A DNA stretch of 64,000 nt from Osedax fenrisi (lineage: Eukaryota; Annelida; Polychaeta; Sabellida; Siboglinidae), in the NCBI GenBank assembly GCA_964019155.1, contig OZ025244.1, forward strand, positions 41,130,389 through 41,194,388, in the 5' to 3' direction. Both the position numbers and the translations under genes were made by a program. How positions within the stretch are numbered: position 1 is the stretch's first letter; every line of letters starts with the position of its first letter. Below, piece after piece: positions 1-14,250 of the stretch. The notes under the pieces were generated by a model that had not been told where the DNA came from, ran no database searches, and worked only from the letters and a program-made list of their open reading frames with translations.

Positions 1-1717
1 AATAAAAAACCGAGCAACGCCGATTTGGAACTGTTTGGGTTTAGGTTTTCAACATATTTTGGAATATTTGAAATATCTGTTGTATTTTTTGAAATATTTT
101 TTATCTAATTTTTTAAATATTAAAAAAAATATGTTTCTACATATGTTTAATTTTATTTAATTGTATATACTAGAAATGTAGGATCAGGAATAGCTCTAAT
201 TAATAAATAATAAATAGGCAAACAATTAAAAACCGATAAATGTCGAGTCGAGTACTGTTTGGATTTGGGTTTAGGTTTGAGTTTTCGATATTTTGTAATA
301 TTTTAAATATTTTTTGTATTTTTTAGCAATTATATATTTTAGAATAATCAGGAATAGCTATAATTAATAAAAATAAATAGTCAAACAATCAAAAACCTAG
401 CAACGCCGGGTAGGGTATGACTACTAATATGTTGAAATATTTTTTATATTTAAAAAATATTTTTAGACACTTTTTAAAAATATATTTTATAATATTTTAA
501 ATTATTTTTGTATTTTTGTATTTTTACAAAATATTTTACGAATAAATCTTAAAAAAACAACGCTAGATCTACATCGGATACGGTTAGATTTATTAAATAT
601 TAGTTAGAAGACAACAATTAAAGATTAGCTATGCATAATTAGGAATAACTATAATTAATAATTGATAGGCAAATAATAAAAAACCGAGCAACGTCGGGTT
701 GGGTTCGGCAAACAATTCTAAATCAGGAATAGTTATAATTAATAAAGTATACTTTATACTATCTATATATAGATAGGCATATAATTAAAAACCGACCAAC
801 GCCGTGTTGGGACGGTTTGGGTTTGGGTTTTCAACATATTTTGTAATATTTGAAATAATTGTTGTATTTTTTAAAATATTTTTTGAAATATTTGTTCACT
901 AATTTTTTAAATATTATAAACAATATTTTTCTATATTTGTTTGTATTTTAAATAAACTTTATTTAATTGTATATACTAGAAATATAGAATCAGAAATGGC
1001 CCTAATTAATAAATAATAAATAATAGATAGGCAAACAAACAAAAACCAAGAAATGCCGGGTTGGGTATGGTTTGGTTTTAAAACATAATTTGTACTATTT
1101 TATATATTTTTTTTGCAATTTTTAGCAATTATATATTTTAGAATAATCAGAAATAGCTATAATTAATAAAAAAATAAATAGGCATTCAAAATCAGGTATG
1201 GCTACTAATATGTTGAAATATGTTTTATATTTCTTAAAATATTTTTAACACTTTTTAAAAATATATTTTGTAATATTTTAAATTATTATTTGTAATCTTA
1301 CCAAATATTTTATAAAATAATCTTAAAAACGAACAACGCTGGGTCTACATCGGATACAGTTAGAATTAGTAAATATTAGTTAGAAGAAAAAAATTAAATA
1401 TTAGCTAATTATAACCAGGAATAGCTACAATTAATAGACACATAATCAAAAACCTAGCAACGCAGGGTAGTGTACGGTTTGTGTTTGGGTTTAGGTTTGG
1501 GTTTTAGACATTTTTTTAAAACATATTTTGTAATATTTGAAATATTTGTTGTATTTTTTAACATATTATTTGAAAATGTGTTCTAATTTGTTTTGTATGT
1601 TAGCTAACATTTATTTTATTATATATATATCAATTAAGAATCAGGAATAGCTATAATTAATATATAATATATAGGAAAATAATCGAAACCGAGCAACGCC
1701 GGGTCGGGTACGGCTAG
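1..1717 (+). mobile_element. Helitron, 3' part of copy 0 (cut by window start)
   Basis: This is the 3' portion of a non-autonomous Helitron. It ends GGGTCGGGTACGGCTAG with CTAG at 1714-1717, followed by T, as expected for a Helitron 3' end inserted between A and T. The body is AT-rich and repeats a module of the type 'aaaaacc-gagcaacgccg-gg...' followed by 'tttgggtttagg', spaced irregularly at about 100-250 bp. The whole block is nearly identical to 9829-11529, so it is a sister copy of copy C. No Rep or helicase coding frame is present. The 5' end lies outside the window. Confidence 0.72.
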
Positions 1718-1746
1718 TCTATTATATAAAAGAAAGTCTATTTAAT

Positions 1747-1777
<31 letters not shown>

Positions 1778-1778
1778 A
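1718..1778. repeat. Inter-Helitron linker with TA/TG microsatellite
   Basis: The 61-bp linker begins tctattatataaaagaaagt and ends in a (TA)n(TG)n tract closing with ...GTA. The same linker recurs at 5571-5633, and a shortened form without the first part at 8792-8825. It separates CTAG of one Helitron copy from the TC start of the next. Confidence 0.75.
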
Positions 1779-4700
1779 TCTGGTGAGGTAACTCGAGAAC
1801 CGGGGTACGTCGCGAAAATATTTTATACCCGATCTTAATAAATTTGCAACAGTATGGTCTTGGTCCGGAAAATTTTTTGAATATTATACCGCGTACCCCA
1901 GAAAAACCTGAAAAATTGACTTTTTGCCATTAAAATGATTTTTTGTCGTCCAAAATCTTCGGCGTCGCATTTTTGAAATATTTTTTTTACATTTTTTCGA
2001 ACTATTTTTTTGAATTTTTTTTGATTTTTTTTTGAAATTTTTGGAAATTTTGGAAATTTTTTGAAATATTTTTGAAATATTTTTGAAATTTTTTGAAATA
2101 TTTTTGAAGTTTTTTTTAAATATTTTTAAACATTTTTTTGAAATTTTTTTAAAATATATTTTGTAATATTATTTATATTTTTTGTATTTTAAAAAATATT
2201 ATTTGAAATAATTTTTTATATTTTTCAACTATTCGTTGAAATATTATTATTTTAAGATATAATTAAAATATTATAATTATATAATAAATATATAAATATT
2301 ATAAGATATAATAATATACTTTTTAAAATATTTGTAGAACATTTATAAAAAATATATTTTGTAATATTTGGAAATATTTGTTGTATACTAGGAATACAGA
2401 ATCAGGAATAGCTATAATTAATAAATAATAGATAGGCAAACAATCAAAAATCGATCAACGCAGGCCCTGCGTCGCAGGCTTATTTTGTAATATTGGAAAT
2501 ATGTGTTGTATTTTTTTAAATATTATTTGAAATATTTTTGAAATATTTTTCCACTAATTTTTGAGATATTTATAAATGTATAAATTTGTTTGAATTTTAG
2601 CAACAATTTATGTTATTGTATATGAAAAGCAGAATCATGAATATCCATAAATAATAAATAATAGATAGGTAAGCTATCAAACAACGAGTAAAGCAAAGTT
2701 GGGTACGGCAAGAAATTCCAAATCAGGAATAGTTATAATTAATAAATGATAGATAGGCAAATAATAAAAAACCGAGCAACGCCGATTTGGAACTGTTTGG
2801 GTTTAGGTTTTCAACATATTTTGGAATATTTGAAATATCTGTTGTATTTTTTGAAATATTTTTTATCTAATTTTTTAAATATTAAAAAAAATATGTTTCT
2901 ACATATGTTTAATTTTATTTAATTGTATATACTAGAAATGTAGGATCAGGAATAGCTCTAATTAATAAATAATAAATAGGCAAACAATCAAAAACCGATA
3001 AATGTCGAGTCGAGTACTGTTTGGATTTGGGTTTAGGTTTGAGTTTTCGACATTTTTTTAAAACATATTTTGTAATATTTTAAATATTTTTTGTATTTGT
3101 TAGCAATTATATATTTTAGAATAATCAGGAATAGCTATAATTAATAAAAATAAATAGTCAAACAATCAAAAACCTAGCAACGCCGGGTAGGGTATGACTG
3201 CTAATATGTTGAAATATTTTTTATATTTAAAAAATATTTTTAGACACTTTTTAAAAATATATTTTATAATATTTTAAAGTATTTTTGTATTTTTGTATTT
3301 TTACAAAATATTTTACGAATAAGTCTTAAAAAGAACAACGCTAGATCTACATCGGATACAGTTAGATTTATTAAATATTAGTTAAAAGACATCAATTAAA
3401 GAATAGCTATGCATAATTAGGAATAACTATAATTAATAATTGATAGGCAAATAATAAAAAAACGAGCAACGTCGGGTTGGGTTCGGCAAACAATTCTAAA
3501 TCAGGAATAGTTATAATTAATAAAGTATAGATAGGCATATAATTAAAAACCGATCAACGCCGTTTTGGGACGGTTTGGGTTTGGGTTTTCAACATATTTT
3601 GTAATATTTGAAATATTTGTTGTATTTTTTAAAATATTTTTTGAAATATTTGTTCACTAATTTTTTAAATATTATAAACAATATTTTTCTATATTTGTTT
3701 GTATTTTAAATAAACTTTATTTAATTGTATATACTAGAAATATAGAATCAGAAATTGCCCTAATTAATAAATAATAAATAATAGATAGGCAAACAAACAA
3801 AAACCAAGAAATGCCGGGTCGGGTATGGTTTGTTTTTAAAACATATTTTGTAATATTTTATATATTTTTTTGCAATTTTTAGCAATTATATATTTTAGAA
3901 TAATCAGGAATAGCTATAATTAATAAAAAAAATTAATAGGCATTACAAATCAGGTATGGCTACTAATATGTTGAAATATTTTTTATATTTCTTAAAATAT
4001 TTTTAGACACTTTTTAAAAATATATTTTGTAATATTTTAAATTATTATTTGTAATCTTACCAAATATTTTACAAATAATCTTAAAAACGAACAACGCTGA
4101 GTCTACATCGGATACAGTTAGAATTAGTAAATATTAGTTAGAAGAAAACAATTAAATATTAGCTAAGTATAATCAGGAATAGCTACAATTAATAGGCAAA
4201 TAATCAAAAACCTAGCAACGCAGGGTAGTGTACGGTTTGTGTTTGGGTTTAGGTTTGAGTTTTCGACATTTTTTTAAAACATATTTTATAATATTTTAAA
4301 TATTTTTTGTATTTTTTAGCAATTATATATTTTAGAATAATCAGGAATAGCTATAATTAATAAAAACAGTCAAACAATCAAAAACCTAGCAACGCCGGGT
4401 AGGGTATGGCTACTAATATGTTGAAATATTTTTTATATTTAAAAAATATTTTTAGACACTTTTTAAAAATATATTTTATAATATTTTAAATTATTTTTTG
4501 TATTTTTACAAAATATTTTACGAATAAATCTAAAAAAGAACAACGCTAGATATACATCGGATACAGTTAGATTTATTAAATATTAGTTAGAAGACTAAAA
4601 ATTAAAGATTAGCTATGCATAATTAGGAATAGCTATAATTAATAATTGATAGGCAAATAATTAAAAACCGAGAAACGTCGTGTTGGGTAAGGCAAAAAAT

Positions 4701-5570
4701 TTAAAATCAGGAATTGTTATAATTAATAAATAATAGATAGGAAAACAATCAAAAACCTAGCAACGCCGTGTCAGGACGGTGTGGGTTTTGGTTTTAGACA
4801 TTTTTTTAAAACATATTTTATAATAATTGAAATATTAGTTGTATTTTTAAAATATTTTTCCACTAATTTTTTAAATATTAAAATATTTTTCTACATTTGT
4901 TTGTATGTCATCTAACATTTATTTTATTGTATATAAATAATAGTTAGGAACAAATTAAATATAAATATTTAGCAATGCAGAATTAGTAATAGCTATAATT
5001 AATAAATAATAATTGGCAAAAAATCAAAAACCGAGCAACGCCAGGTCGGGTACGGTTTGGGTTTAGGTTTGGGTTTTCGACATCTTTTTAAAACATATTT
5101 TGTAATATTCAAAATATTTATTGTATTTTTTAATATATTTTTTGAAATATTTTTCTACTAATTTTTTAATTATTAAAATATTTTTCTACATTTGTTTGTA
5201 TTTCAGCTAACATTTATTTAATTGTATATATAACAATGAAGAATCAGGAACAGCTATAATTAATAAATAATAGATAGGCAAAAACAATCAATATCCGAGC
5301 AACGCCGGTTTGGGTACGGTTTGGGTTTAAGTTTGGGTTTTAGACATTTTTTAAAACATATTTTGTAATATTTGTTGCATTTTTTAATATATTTCCACTA
5401 ATTTTTTAAATATTTTTCTATATTTTGTTTGTATTTTAGCTAACATTTATTTTATTGTATATATAGCAATGCATAATCATGAATAGGTATATAATATATC
5501 TATAATTAATAAATAATAGATAATAGGCAAATATTCAAAAACCGAGCAACGCCGGGTCGGGTACGGCTAG
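1779..5570 (+). mobile_element. Non-autonomous Helitron, copy A
   Basis: The 5' end is TCTGGTGAGGTAACTCGAG at 1779, preceded by A. The 3' end is CTAG at 5567-5570, followed by T. The first 150 bases carry an inverted pair (GGGGTACG near 1804 and CGTACCCC near 1891), a subterminal arrangement known in some Helitron families. After a T/A-rich stretch (about 1980-2350) the interior consists of many diverged copies of the 3'-end module without CTAG. The part 2766-4240 repeats the 1-1480 block nearly base for base. There is no coding capacity, so it would depend on a RepHel protein from elsewhere. The family assignment rests on the ends and is strong but not proven without an autonomous relative. 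Confidence 0.72.
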
Positions 5571-5599
5571 TCTATTATATAAAAGAAAGTCTATTTAAT

Positions 5600-5632
<33 letters not shown>

Positions 5633-5633
5633 A
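5571..5633. repeat. Inter-Helitron linker with TA/TG microsatellite
   Basis: This 63-bp linker is the same as 1718-1778 apart from microsatellite length, and ends ...GTA before the next TC start. Confidence 0.75.
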
Positions 5634-8600
5634 TCTGGTGAGGTAACTCGAGAACCGGGGTACGTCGCGAAAATATGTTATACCCGATCTTAATAAATTT
5701 GCAACAGTATGGTCTTGATCCGGAAAATTTTTTGAATTTTTTACCGCGTACCCCAGAAAAACCTAAAAAAATGACTTTTTGCTATTAAAATGGTTTTTTG
5801 TCATCTAAAATATTCGGCGTCGCTTTTTTGAAATATTTTTTTTACATTTTTTCGAAGTAATTTTTTGAAATTTTTTTGAATTTTTTTTTGAAATTTTTTT
5901 GAAATTTGTGAAATATTTTAGAAATTTTTTGAAATATTTTTGACATTTTTTGAAATAATTTTAAAAATTTTTTTGAAATATTTTTAAACATTTTTTTGAA
6001 ATATTTGTAAACATTTTTGTGGACATTTTTTTGAAATTTTTTTAAAATATATTTTGTAATATCATCTATATTTTTTGTTATATTTTTAAAAATATTTTTT
6101 TATATTTTTCAACTAATCGTTATATTATTATTTTAAGATATAATTAAAATATTATAATTATATAATAAATATATAAATATTATAAGATATAAATATTATA
6201 CTTTTTAAAATATTTGTAGAACATTTATAAAAAATATTTTTGTTATATTTGGAAATATTTATTATATACTAGCAGAAATACTACCAGAATCAGGAATAGC
6301 TATAATTAATAAATAATAGATAGGCAACAACAATCAAAAATCAAAAATCGAACAACGAAGTGTGCGGTTTGGGTTTTCGAAATTTGTTAAGTAATATTTT
6401 GTAATATTGGAAATATGTGTTGTATTTTTTTTAATATTTTTTTTAATATTTTTGAAATATTTTTCCACTAATTTTTGAGATATTAAAATGAATATTTGTC
6501 TAAATTTGTTTGAATTTTTTTTATGGAAAATGTATGTTATTGTATATGAAAAGCAGAATCATATAGCCATAATTAATAAATTATAGATAGGCAAACTATC
6601 AAACAACAAGTAAAGCAGAGTTGGGTACTGTAAGAAATTCCAAATCAGGAATATTTATAATTAATAAATGATAGATAGGCAAATAATAAAAAACTAAGCA
6701 ACGCCGATTTGGAACGGTTTGGGTTTAGGTTTTCAACATATTTTGGAATATTTTAAATATTTGTTGTATTTTTTAATATATTTTTTAAAATATGTGTCAC
6801 TAATTTTTTAAATATTAAAACAAATATGTTTCTACATTAGTTTGTATTTTTATTATTTTAGATAAACATTATTTAATTAATTAATATACAATTGTATATA
6901 CTATTTTTACATTTTTTATATTTTTACATTTTTACAATTGTATATACTATAAATTTAGAATCATGAATAGCTCTAATTATTAAATAATAAATAGGCAAAC
7001 AATCAAAAACCTATAAATGTCGGTACGGTTTGGGTTTGGGTTTAGGTTTGAGTTTTCGACAATTTTTTAAAACATATTTTGTAATATTTGAAATATTTGT
7101 TGTTTTTTTATTATTTAATATTTTTCCACTAATTTTTTAAATATTAAAATTGTCTACATTTTTTTGTATGTCAGCTAACATTTATTTTATTTTATATATA
7201 GCAATTAAGTATCAGGAATAGCTATAAGTAATAAATAATAGATAGGAAAATAATCAAAACCGAGAAATGCCGGCCATGGAAAGTCGGCACAAATTTATGT
7301 TATTATATATGAAAGGCAGAATCATTGATAGCCATAATTAATAAATAATAGATTTAATAGAAAACTATCAAACAACGAGTAAAGCAGAGTAGGGTACGGC
7401 AAGAAATTCCAAATCAGGAATAGTTATAATAAATAAATGATAGATAGATAAATAAGAAAAAACCGATCAACGCCGATTTGGAACGGTTTGGGTTTAGGTT
7501 TTCAACATATTTTGGAATATTTTAAATTATTTATTGTATTTTTTGAAATATTTTGCACTAATTTTAAAATTTAAAAAAAAATATGTTTCTACATTTGTTT
7601 GTATTTTAGATAAACTTTATTTAATTGTATATACTAGAAATATAGAATCTTGAATAGCTCTAATTAATAAATAATAAATAGGCAAACAATCAAAAACCGA
7701 TAAATGTCGGGTCTGGTACTGTTTGGGTTTGGGTTTAGGTTTGAGTTTTCGACATTTTTTTAAAACATATTTTGTAATATTTTAAATATTTGTTGTATTT
7801 TTTAGCAATAATATATTTTAGTATAATCAGGAATAGCTATAATTAATAAAAATAAATATGCAAACAATCAAAAACCTAGCAACGCCGGATCGGGTACGGC
7901 TACTATTATGTTGAAATATTTGTAATAGCTATAATTAATAATTTATAGGTAAATAATCAAAAACTGAGAAAAGTCGGGATGGGTACGGCAAGCAATTTAA
8001 AATCAGGAATAGTTATAATTAATAAATAATAGATAGGAAAACAATCAAAAACCTAGCAACGCCGTGTAAGGACGGTTTTGGTTTTAGAAATATTTTTAAA
8101 ACATATTTTTTAATATTTGAAATATTTGTTGTCTTTTTTAATATATTTTTTGAAATATTTTTCCATTATTTTTTAAATATTAAAATATTTGTTTACATTA
8201 GTTTGTATGTCAGCTAACATTTATTTTATTGTATATAAATAATAGTTAGGAAAAAATTAAATATAAATATTTAGCAATGCAGAATTAGTAATAGCTATAA
8301 TTAATAAATGATAATTGGCAAACAATCAACAACCGATAAATGTCGGGTCTGGTACTGTTTGGGTTTGAGGTTAGGTTTGAGTTTTCGACATTTTTTTAAA
8401 ACATATTTTTTAATATTTTAAATATTTGTTGTATTTTTTAGCAATAATATATTTGAGTATAATCAGGAATAGCTATAATTAATAAAAATAAATATGCAAA
8501 CAATCAAAAACCTAGCAACGCCAGTTCAGGTAGGGTTTGGGTTTAGGTTTGGGTTTTCGGCATCTTTTTAAAACATATTTTGTAATATTCTAAATATTTA

Positions 8601-8791
8601 TTGTATTTTTTAATATATTTTTTGAAATATTTTTCTACTAATTTTTTAAATATTAAAATATTTTCTATATTTGTTTGTATTTTAGCTAACATTTGTTTTA
8701 TAGCAATACAGAATCAGGAATAGCTATAATTAATAAATAATAGATAATAGGATAATCAAAAACCGAGCAACGCCGGGTCGGGTACGGCTAG
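5634..8791 (+). mobile_element. Non-autonomous Helitron, copy B
   Basis: It has the same 5' start (TCTGGTGAGGTAACTCGAG) and the same 3' end (CTAG at 8788-8791). It is the most diverged of the three two-ended copies: the 5' T-rich region and the internal modules differ by many substitutions and small indels from copies A and C. No protein-coding frame is supported. Confidence 0.72.
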
Positions 8792-8824
<33 letters not shown>

Positions 8825-8825
8825 A

Positions 8826-11529
8826 TCTGGTGAGGTAACTCGAGAACCGGGGTACGTCGCGAAAATCTTTTATACCCGATCTTAATAAATTTGCAACAGT
8901 ATGGTCTTGGTCCAGAAAATTTTTTGAATTTTATACCGCGTACCCCAGAAAAACCTGAAAAATTGACTTTTTGCCATTAAAATGATTTTTTGTCGTCCAA
9001 AATCTTCGGCGTCGCATTTTTGAAATATCTTTTTTACATTTTTTCGAACTATTTTTTTGAATTTTTTTTGATTTTTTTTTGAAATTTTTGGAAATTTTGG
9101 AAATTTTTTGAAATATTTTTGAAATATTTTTGACATTTTTTGAAATATTTTTGAAGTTTTTTTTAAATATTTTTAAACATTTTTTTGAAATTTTTTTAAA
9201 ATATATTTTGTAATATTATTTATATTTTTTGTATTTTAAAAAATATTATTTGAAATAATTTTTTATATTTTTCAACTATTCGTTGAAATATTATTATTTT
9301 AAGATATAATTAAAATATTATAATTATATAATAAATATATAAATATTATAAGATATAATAATATACTTTTTAAAATATTTGTAGAACATTTATAAAAAAT
9401 ATATTTTGTAATATTTGGAAATATTTGTTGTATACTAGGAATACAGAATCAGGAATAGCTATAATTAATAAATAATAGATAGGTAAACAATCAAAAATCG
9501 ATCAACGCAGGGTGCGGTTTGGGTTTTCGATATTTATTAAGTACTATTTTGTAATATTGGAAATATGTGTTGTATTTTTTTAAATATTATTTGAAATATT
9601 TTTGAAATATTTTTCCACTAATTTTTGAGATATTAATATTTGTATAAATTTGTTTGAATTTTAGCAACAATTTATGTTATTGTATATGAAAAGCAGAATC
9701 ATGAATAGCCATAAATAATAAATAATAGATAGGTAAGCTATCAAACAACGAGTAAAGCAAAGTTGGGTACGGCAAGAAATTCCAAATCAGGAATAGTTAT
9801 AATTAATAAATGATAGATAGGCAAATAATAAAAAACCGCCGATTTGGAACTGTTTGGGTTTAGGTTTTCAACATATTTTGGAATATTTGAAATATCTGTT
9901 GTATTTTTTGAAATATTTTTTATCTAATTTTTTAAATATTAAAAAAAATATGTTTCTACATATGTTTAATTTTATTTAATTGTATATACTAGAAATGTAG
10001 GATCAGGAATAGCTCTAATTAATAAATAATAAATAGGCAAACAATCAAAAACCGATAAATGTCGAGTCGAGTACTGTTTGGATTTGGGTTTAGGTTTGAG
10101 TTTTCGACATTTTTTTAAAACATATTTTGTAATATTTTAAATATTTTTTGTATTTGTTAGCAATTATATATTTTAGAATAATCAGGAATAGCTATAATTA
10201 ATAAAAATAAATAGTCAAACAATCAAAAACCTAGCAACGCCGGGTAGGGTATGACTGCTAATATGTTGAAATATTTTTTATATTTAAAAAATATTTTTAG
10301 ACACTTTTTAAAAATATATTTTATAATATTTTAAAGTATTTTTGTATTTTTGTATTTTTACAAAATATTTTACGAATAAGTCTTAAAAAGAACAACGCTA
10401 GATCTACATCGGATACAGTTAGATTTATTAAATATTAGTTAGAAGACAACAATTAAAGAATAGCTATGCATAATTAGGAATAACTATAATTAATAATTGA
10501 TAGGCAAATAATAAAAAAACGAGCAACGTCGGGTTGGGTTCGGCAAACAATTTTAAATCAGGAATAGTTATAATTAATAAAGTATAGATAAGCATATAAT
10601 TAAAAACCGATCAACGCCGTTTTGGGACGGTTTGGGTTTGGGTTTTCAACATATTTTGTAATATTTGAAATATTTGTTGTATTTTTTAAAATATTTTTTG
10701 AAATATTTGTTCACTAATTTTTTAAATATTATAAACAATATTTTTCTATATTTGTTTGTATTTTAAATAAACTTTATTTAATTGTATATACTAGAAATAT
10801 AGAATCAGAAATTGCCCTAATTAATAAATAATAAATAATAGATAGGCAAACAAACAAAAACCAAGAAATGCCGGGTCGGGTATGGTTTGTTTTTAAAACA
10901 TATTTTGTAATATTTTATATATTTTTTTGCAATTTTTAGCAATTATATATTTTAGAATAATCAGGAATAGCTATAATTAATAAAAAAATAAATAGGCATT
11001 AAAAATCAGGTATGGCTACTAATATGTTGAAATATTTTTTATATTTCTTAAAATATTTTTAGACACTTTTTAAAAATATATTTTGTAATAATTTAAATTA
11101 TTATTTGTAATCTTACCAAATATTTTACAAATAATCTTAAAAACGAACAACGCTGAGTCTACATCGGATACAGTTAGAATTAGTAAATATTAGTTAGAAG
11201 AAAAAAATTAAATATTAGCTAAGTATAATCAGGAATAGCTACAATTAATAGGCAAATAATCAAAAACCTAGCAACGCAGGGTAGTGTACGGTTTGTGTTT
11301 GGGTTTAGGTTTGGGTTTTAGACATTTTTTTAAAACATATTTTTTAATATTTGAAATATTTGTTGTATTTTTTAACATATTATTTGAAAATGTTTTCTAC
11401 TTTGTTTTGTATGTCAGCTAACATTTATTTTATTATATATATCAATTAAGAATCAGGAATAGCTATAATTAATATATAATATATAGGAAAATAATCAAAA
11501 CCGAGCAACGCCGGGTCGGGTACGGCTAG
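8826..11529 (+). mobile_element. Non-autonomous Helitron, copy C (last of the array)
   Basis: It starts TCTGGTGAGGTAACTCGAG at 8826 after a short (TA)n(TG)n linker (8792-8825) and ends CTAG at 11526-11529 followed by T and a TA run, after which the DNA becomes unique. It is nearly identical to copy A over the first 2.4 kb and to copy 0 over its 3' 1.7 kb. An open frame on the minus strand at 8882-9136 is only the T-rich 5' region read backwards and is not a gene. Confidence 0.72.
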
Positions 11530-12199
11530 TATATATATATATTTCTACTTACATCGACGATTCCACACATAACATGCCACTGTTATCACTATTATACGAT
11601 TCTATTAAAATATAATTACGCCTAAATTTAGATTCACTTGGAAAACTAAGAAAACGTATTGATAAATGCATATTATTAATATTATCTCCTGTATATAGTA
11701 ATATTTATGATTATTTTCACTTATCAATTATCATTTATTATCAATATATATTTATATAAATTAAAAATAAATTAAATTATAGATATCGATTATTAATGGA
11801 AAACAAAGTAAATTATGATATTATTTTTTAATATTTAAAATAGTTTTTAATTACTTTTATTTATTATATAATACAAATATATATAGTTTATTTACATATT
11901 ATATTTTGTATAGATTACATATTTTTAGAATAATTATATTTTAATTAAATATATTACATAAATAGTAACTTATATTTAATGTTAATATTTACAAAATAAG
12001 TATACAAATGTGTATTAATAAATGTAATAAAATATAATTTAAATTAGTATATTTGAAGTAAAGATTTTAAGTATAAATTGATATATATATATATATAATG
12101 GATCACTCTACTACAACATCTCATCAATCATCTCGTATGTGGCTACCCTTCTCCCTCAGGTTTAAATTACGTATCTATAATCCAACAATCAATATATTC
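11530..12199. other. AT-rich non-coding DNA
   Basis: Unique AT-rich sequence after the Helitron array, with a short TA run near 12080. I see no coding or RNA feature. Confidence 0.5.
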
Positions 12200-12372
12200 T
12201 TTCACCCCTAGCTATATCTCTGATCTAATTAAAAAACGTACTATATTACCTTCTCTTCATTACCAAAATGCTCCTCTACTTATATCCCAGAACTCTAGTA
12301 TAACTTCCCTAAATTCTGGATCTTTTAAAAATTCCGGTCCAACCTTATGGAATTCCCTCCCTCCTAATATTC
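12200..12372 (+). pseudogene. LINE reverse-transcriptase 3' end remnant
   Basis: One frame reads SPSYISDLIKKRTILPSLHY and then, after about 20 residues, a GPTLWNSLPPNI motif. A 'P-x-Y-I-x-D-L' segment followed by 'a/g-P-x-L-W-N-x-L-P' is typical of the extreme C-terminus of CR1/L2/Jockey-type LINE ORF2 proteins. Only this terminal scrap survives; the RT core is absent. It is followed by AT-rich DNA and, 300 bp on, a second LINE remnant in the opposite orientation. Confidence 0.6.
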
Positions 12373-12675
12373 TATTCAATTAAATTAAATTCAATTACAT
12401 TTTATTGCGAATTAATTGATATAAAGATAATATAAGATTACAAAAAAAATGAAAATAAATTAATCGCAAAACGACCACAAAACGTAAATAAATAATAACA
12501 TATAATAAATGTAATACATAAATTGTATTTTATTGATAAAGTACGGTTTACATGGACCGGGATATAATTAAATAAATTTTAATATAATAATTATGGAATA
12601 TATATTATTTAAAAAAATAATAATAATTTATAATAGTTAATATAAATAATTATAAATACTTAAAATATATAATAT

Positions 12676-14250
12676 TACTTTATTATCATTTTGATTTTAT
12701 TTTTAAATGCATTTAAAGATTTTAAGTTGATAATCGATTCATCTAGACGATTCCATTGTTTTGCAACTCTAGTATTCACTAAATTTCGTCGTACATCTAA
12801 GCATGAATTATCGATTATTATACATTGTGAGTTGCCACGTGTAGAAGAATTAGTTTTAATATTAAGAATAGATGAATAATCAATGTCAACTAATCCATTA
12901 ATTAATTTATATATCATTATAATATCAAATCGTTTCCTTCTTATTTATAGTGATTCATATTTTCGTAGTTTTCATAAGGTATATTACAACGGTAATAAAG
13001 GCGACGAGTAAAATATTTGTGAACTTTTTCGATTTTCGATTTGAGTCCAATATAGGTTCTAGCTTCAATTCCAGGATTCCATATGGTTGTCGAGAATTCA
13101 ACGTGAGGTATTGCGTAAGTAATATAATCTTTAATAATTGCTATTTTATTATTTGTAATAAAGTAACGAAATATACGATTAATTACATTATATGCACCAG
13201 TATAACACATACCAATATGATTTTTAAATAGAGAGATTTATCAAAATTAATTCCTAGATCTTTATATGATATGCAATTTAATATTGTATTATTATTAATT
13301 GTAAAGTTAGCAACTAATGCTTGGCCTAAAGTAAGACAAGCTGTTTTAATCGCTGCATTTTCCAGTTTCCATGTAATAGACCAATTATAAAATTGATCAA
13401 TAGTTATTTGAAGTTTGATTCTATCATTAATATTATTAGAAATTAGGCTAAGTTTGGTATCATCGGCAAAGAGATTAATATTAATGTCAGTATCAATTGA
13501 ATCAACTAGATCATTAATAAAAATAAGAAAAAATAATGGTCCAATAACTGAACCTTGAGGTACACCAGATATAATTATAACTGAATCAAATTTTATATTA
13601 TTAATTGTTACTTGTTGGGATCTATTAAAAAGAAAACTTTTAATCCAAGATAAAATATTTCCAGAAATACCGATATTATATAGTTTAACTAATAATTTTG
13701 TATGCGAAACTTTATCAAATGCCTTTGCATAATCAAGATAAATAATGTCGATAAATGTATGTTATTCAATAGCAGTTATCCATTGGGAATAATATTTGAG
13801 TAATTGAATTTCAACAGATTTACCAGAACGAAATCCGAATTGAGAATCTGAAAGAAGAGACATTTTTTTTAAATAGAAATTTAATTATTTTACTAAAATG
13901 CGTTCAAAAATTCTAGACATTATTGATGTGATCGATATTGGTCTATAATTAGCTTTATTATTAGGATCACCTTTTTTATAAAGTGGAATAATAAAAGATA
14001 ATTTCCACATGTCAGGACAAATACCAGATGATAATGATTTATTAAATAAAATTGTTAGAAGTATCGAAAGTTCAAAAGAAAATAACCTGCAAATAATTGA
14101 AGGAATATTATCCGGTGGTAAAGTATAAGAACTTGAAAGTTTAAATAGATATTTTCTAATTAATAAATTTCAAAAAATAAAGTTATTTATAAACAATTCT
14201 TTATTAGACTGTTTTAAGGTTGGCATTATATTATTTCAGTAATAAATACA
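12676..14250 (-). pseudogene. CR1/L2-like LINE ORF2 remnant (reverse transcriptase)
   Basis: Read on the minus strand, this 1.6-kb block carries RT motifs in order but in several frames: LYKKGDPNN (near 13970), NYRPISITSIMSRIFERIL (near 13930), QFGFRSGKS (near 13835), YLDYAKAFDKVSHTKLL (near 13720), SGVPQGSVIGPL (about 13532-13567), the catalytic FADDTKLS (13459-13470 for FADD), then a C-terminal RVAKQWNRLDESI segment in the frame at 12675-12917. The FADD pair is intact, but frameshifts and stops separate the blocks. The endonuclease domain is missing, so the copy is 5'-truncated, as is usual for LINEs. The CR1/L2 assignment is inference from motif style. Confidence 0.85.

Noticed and set aside
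8882..9136. 84-residue open frame, minus strand, lysine/phenylalanine-rich
   Set aside because: It is the T-rich 5' region of Helitron copy C read backwards; the same region in copies A and B is broken, and it has no protein-like composition.
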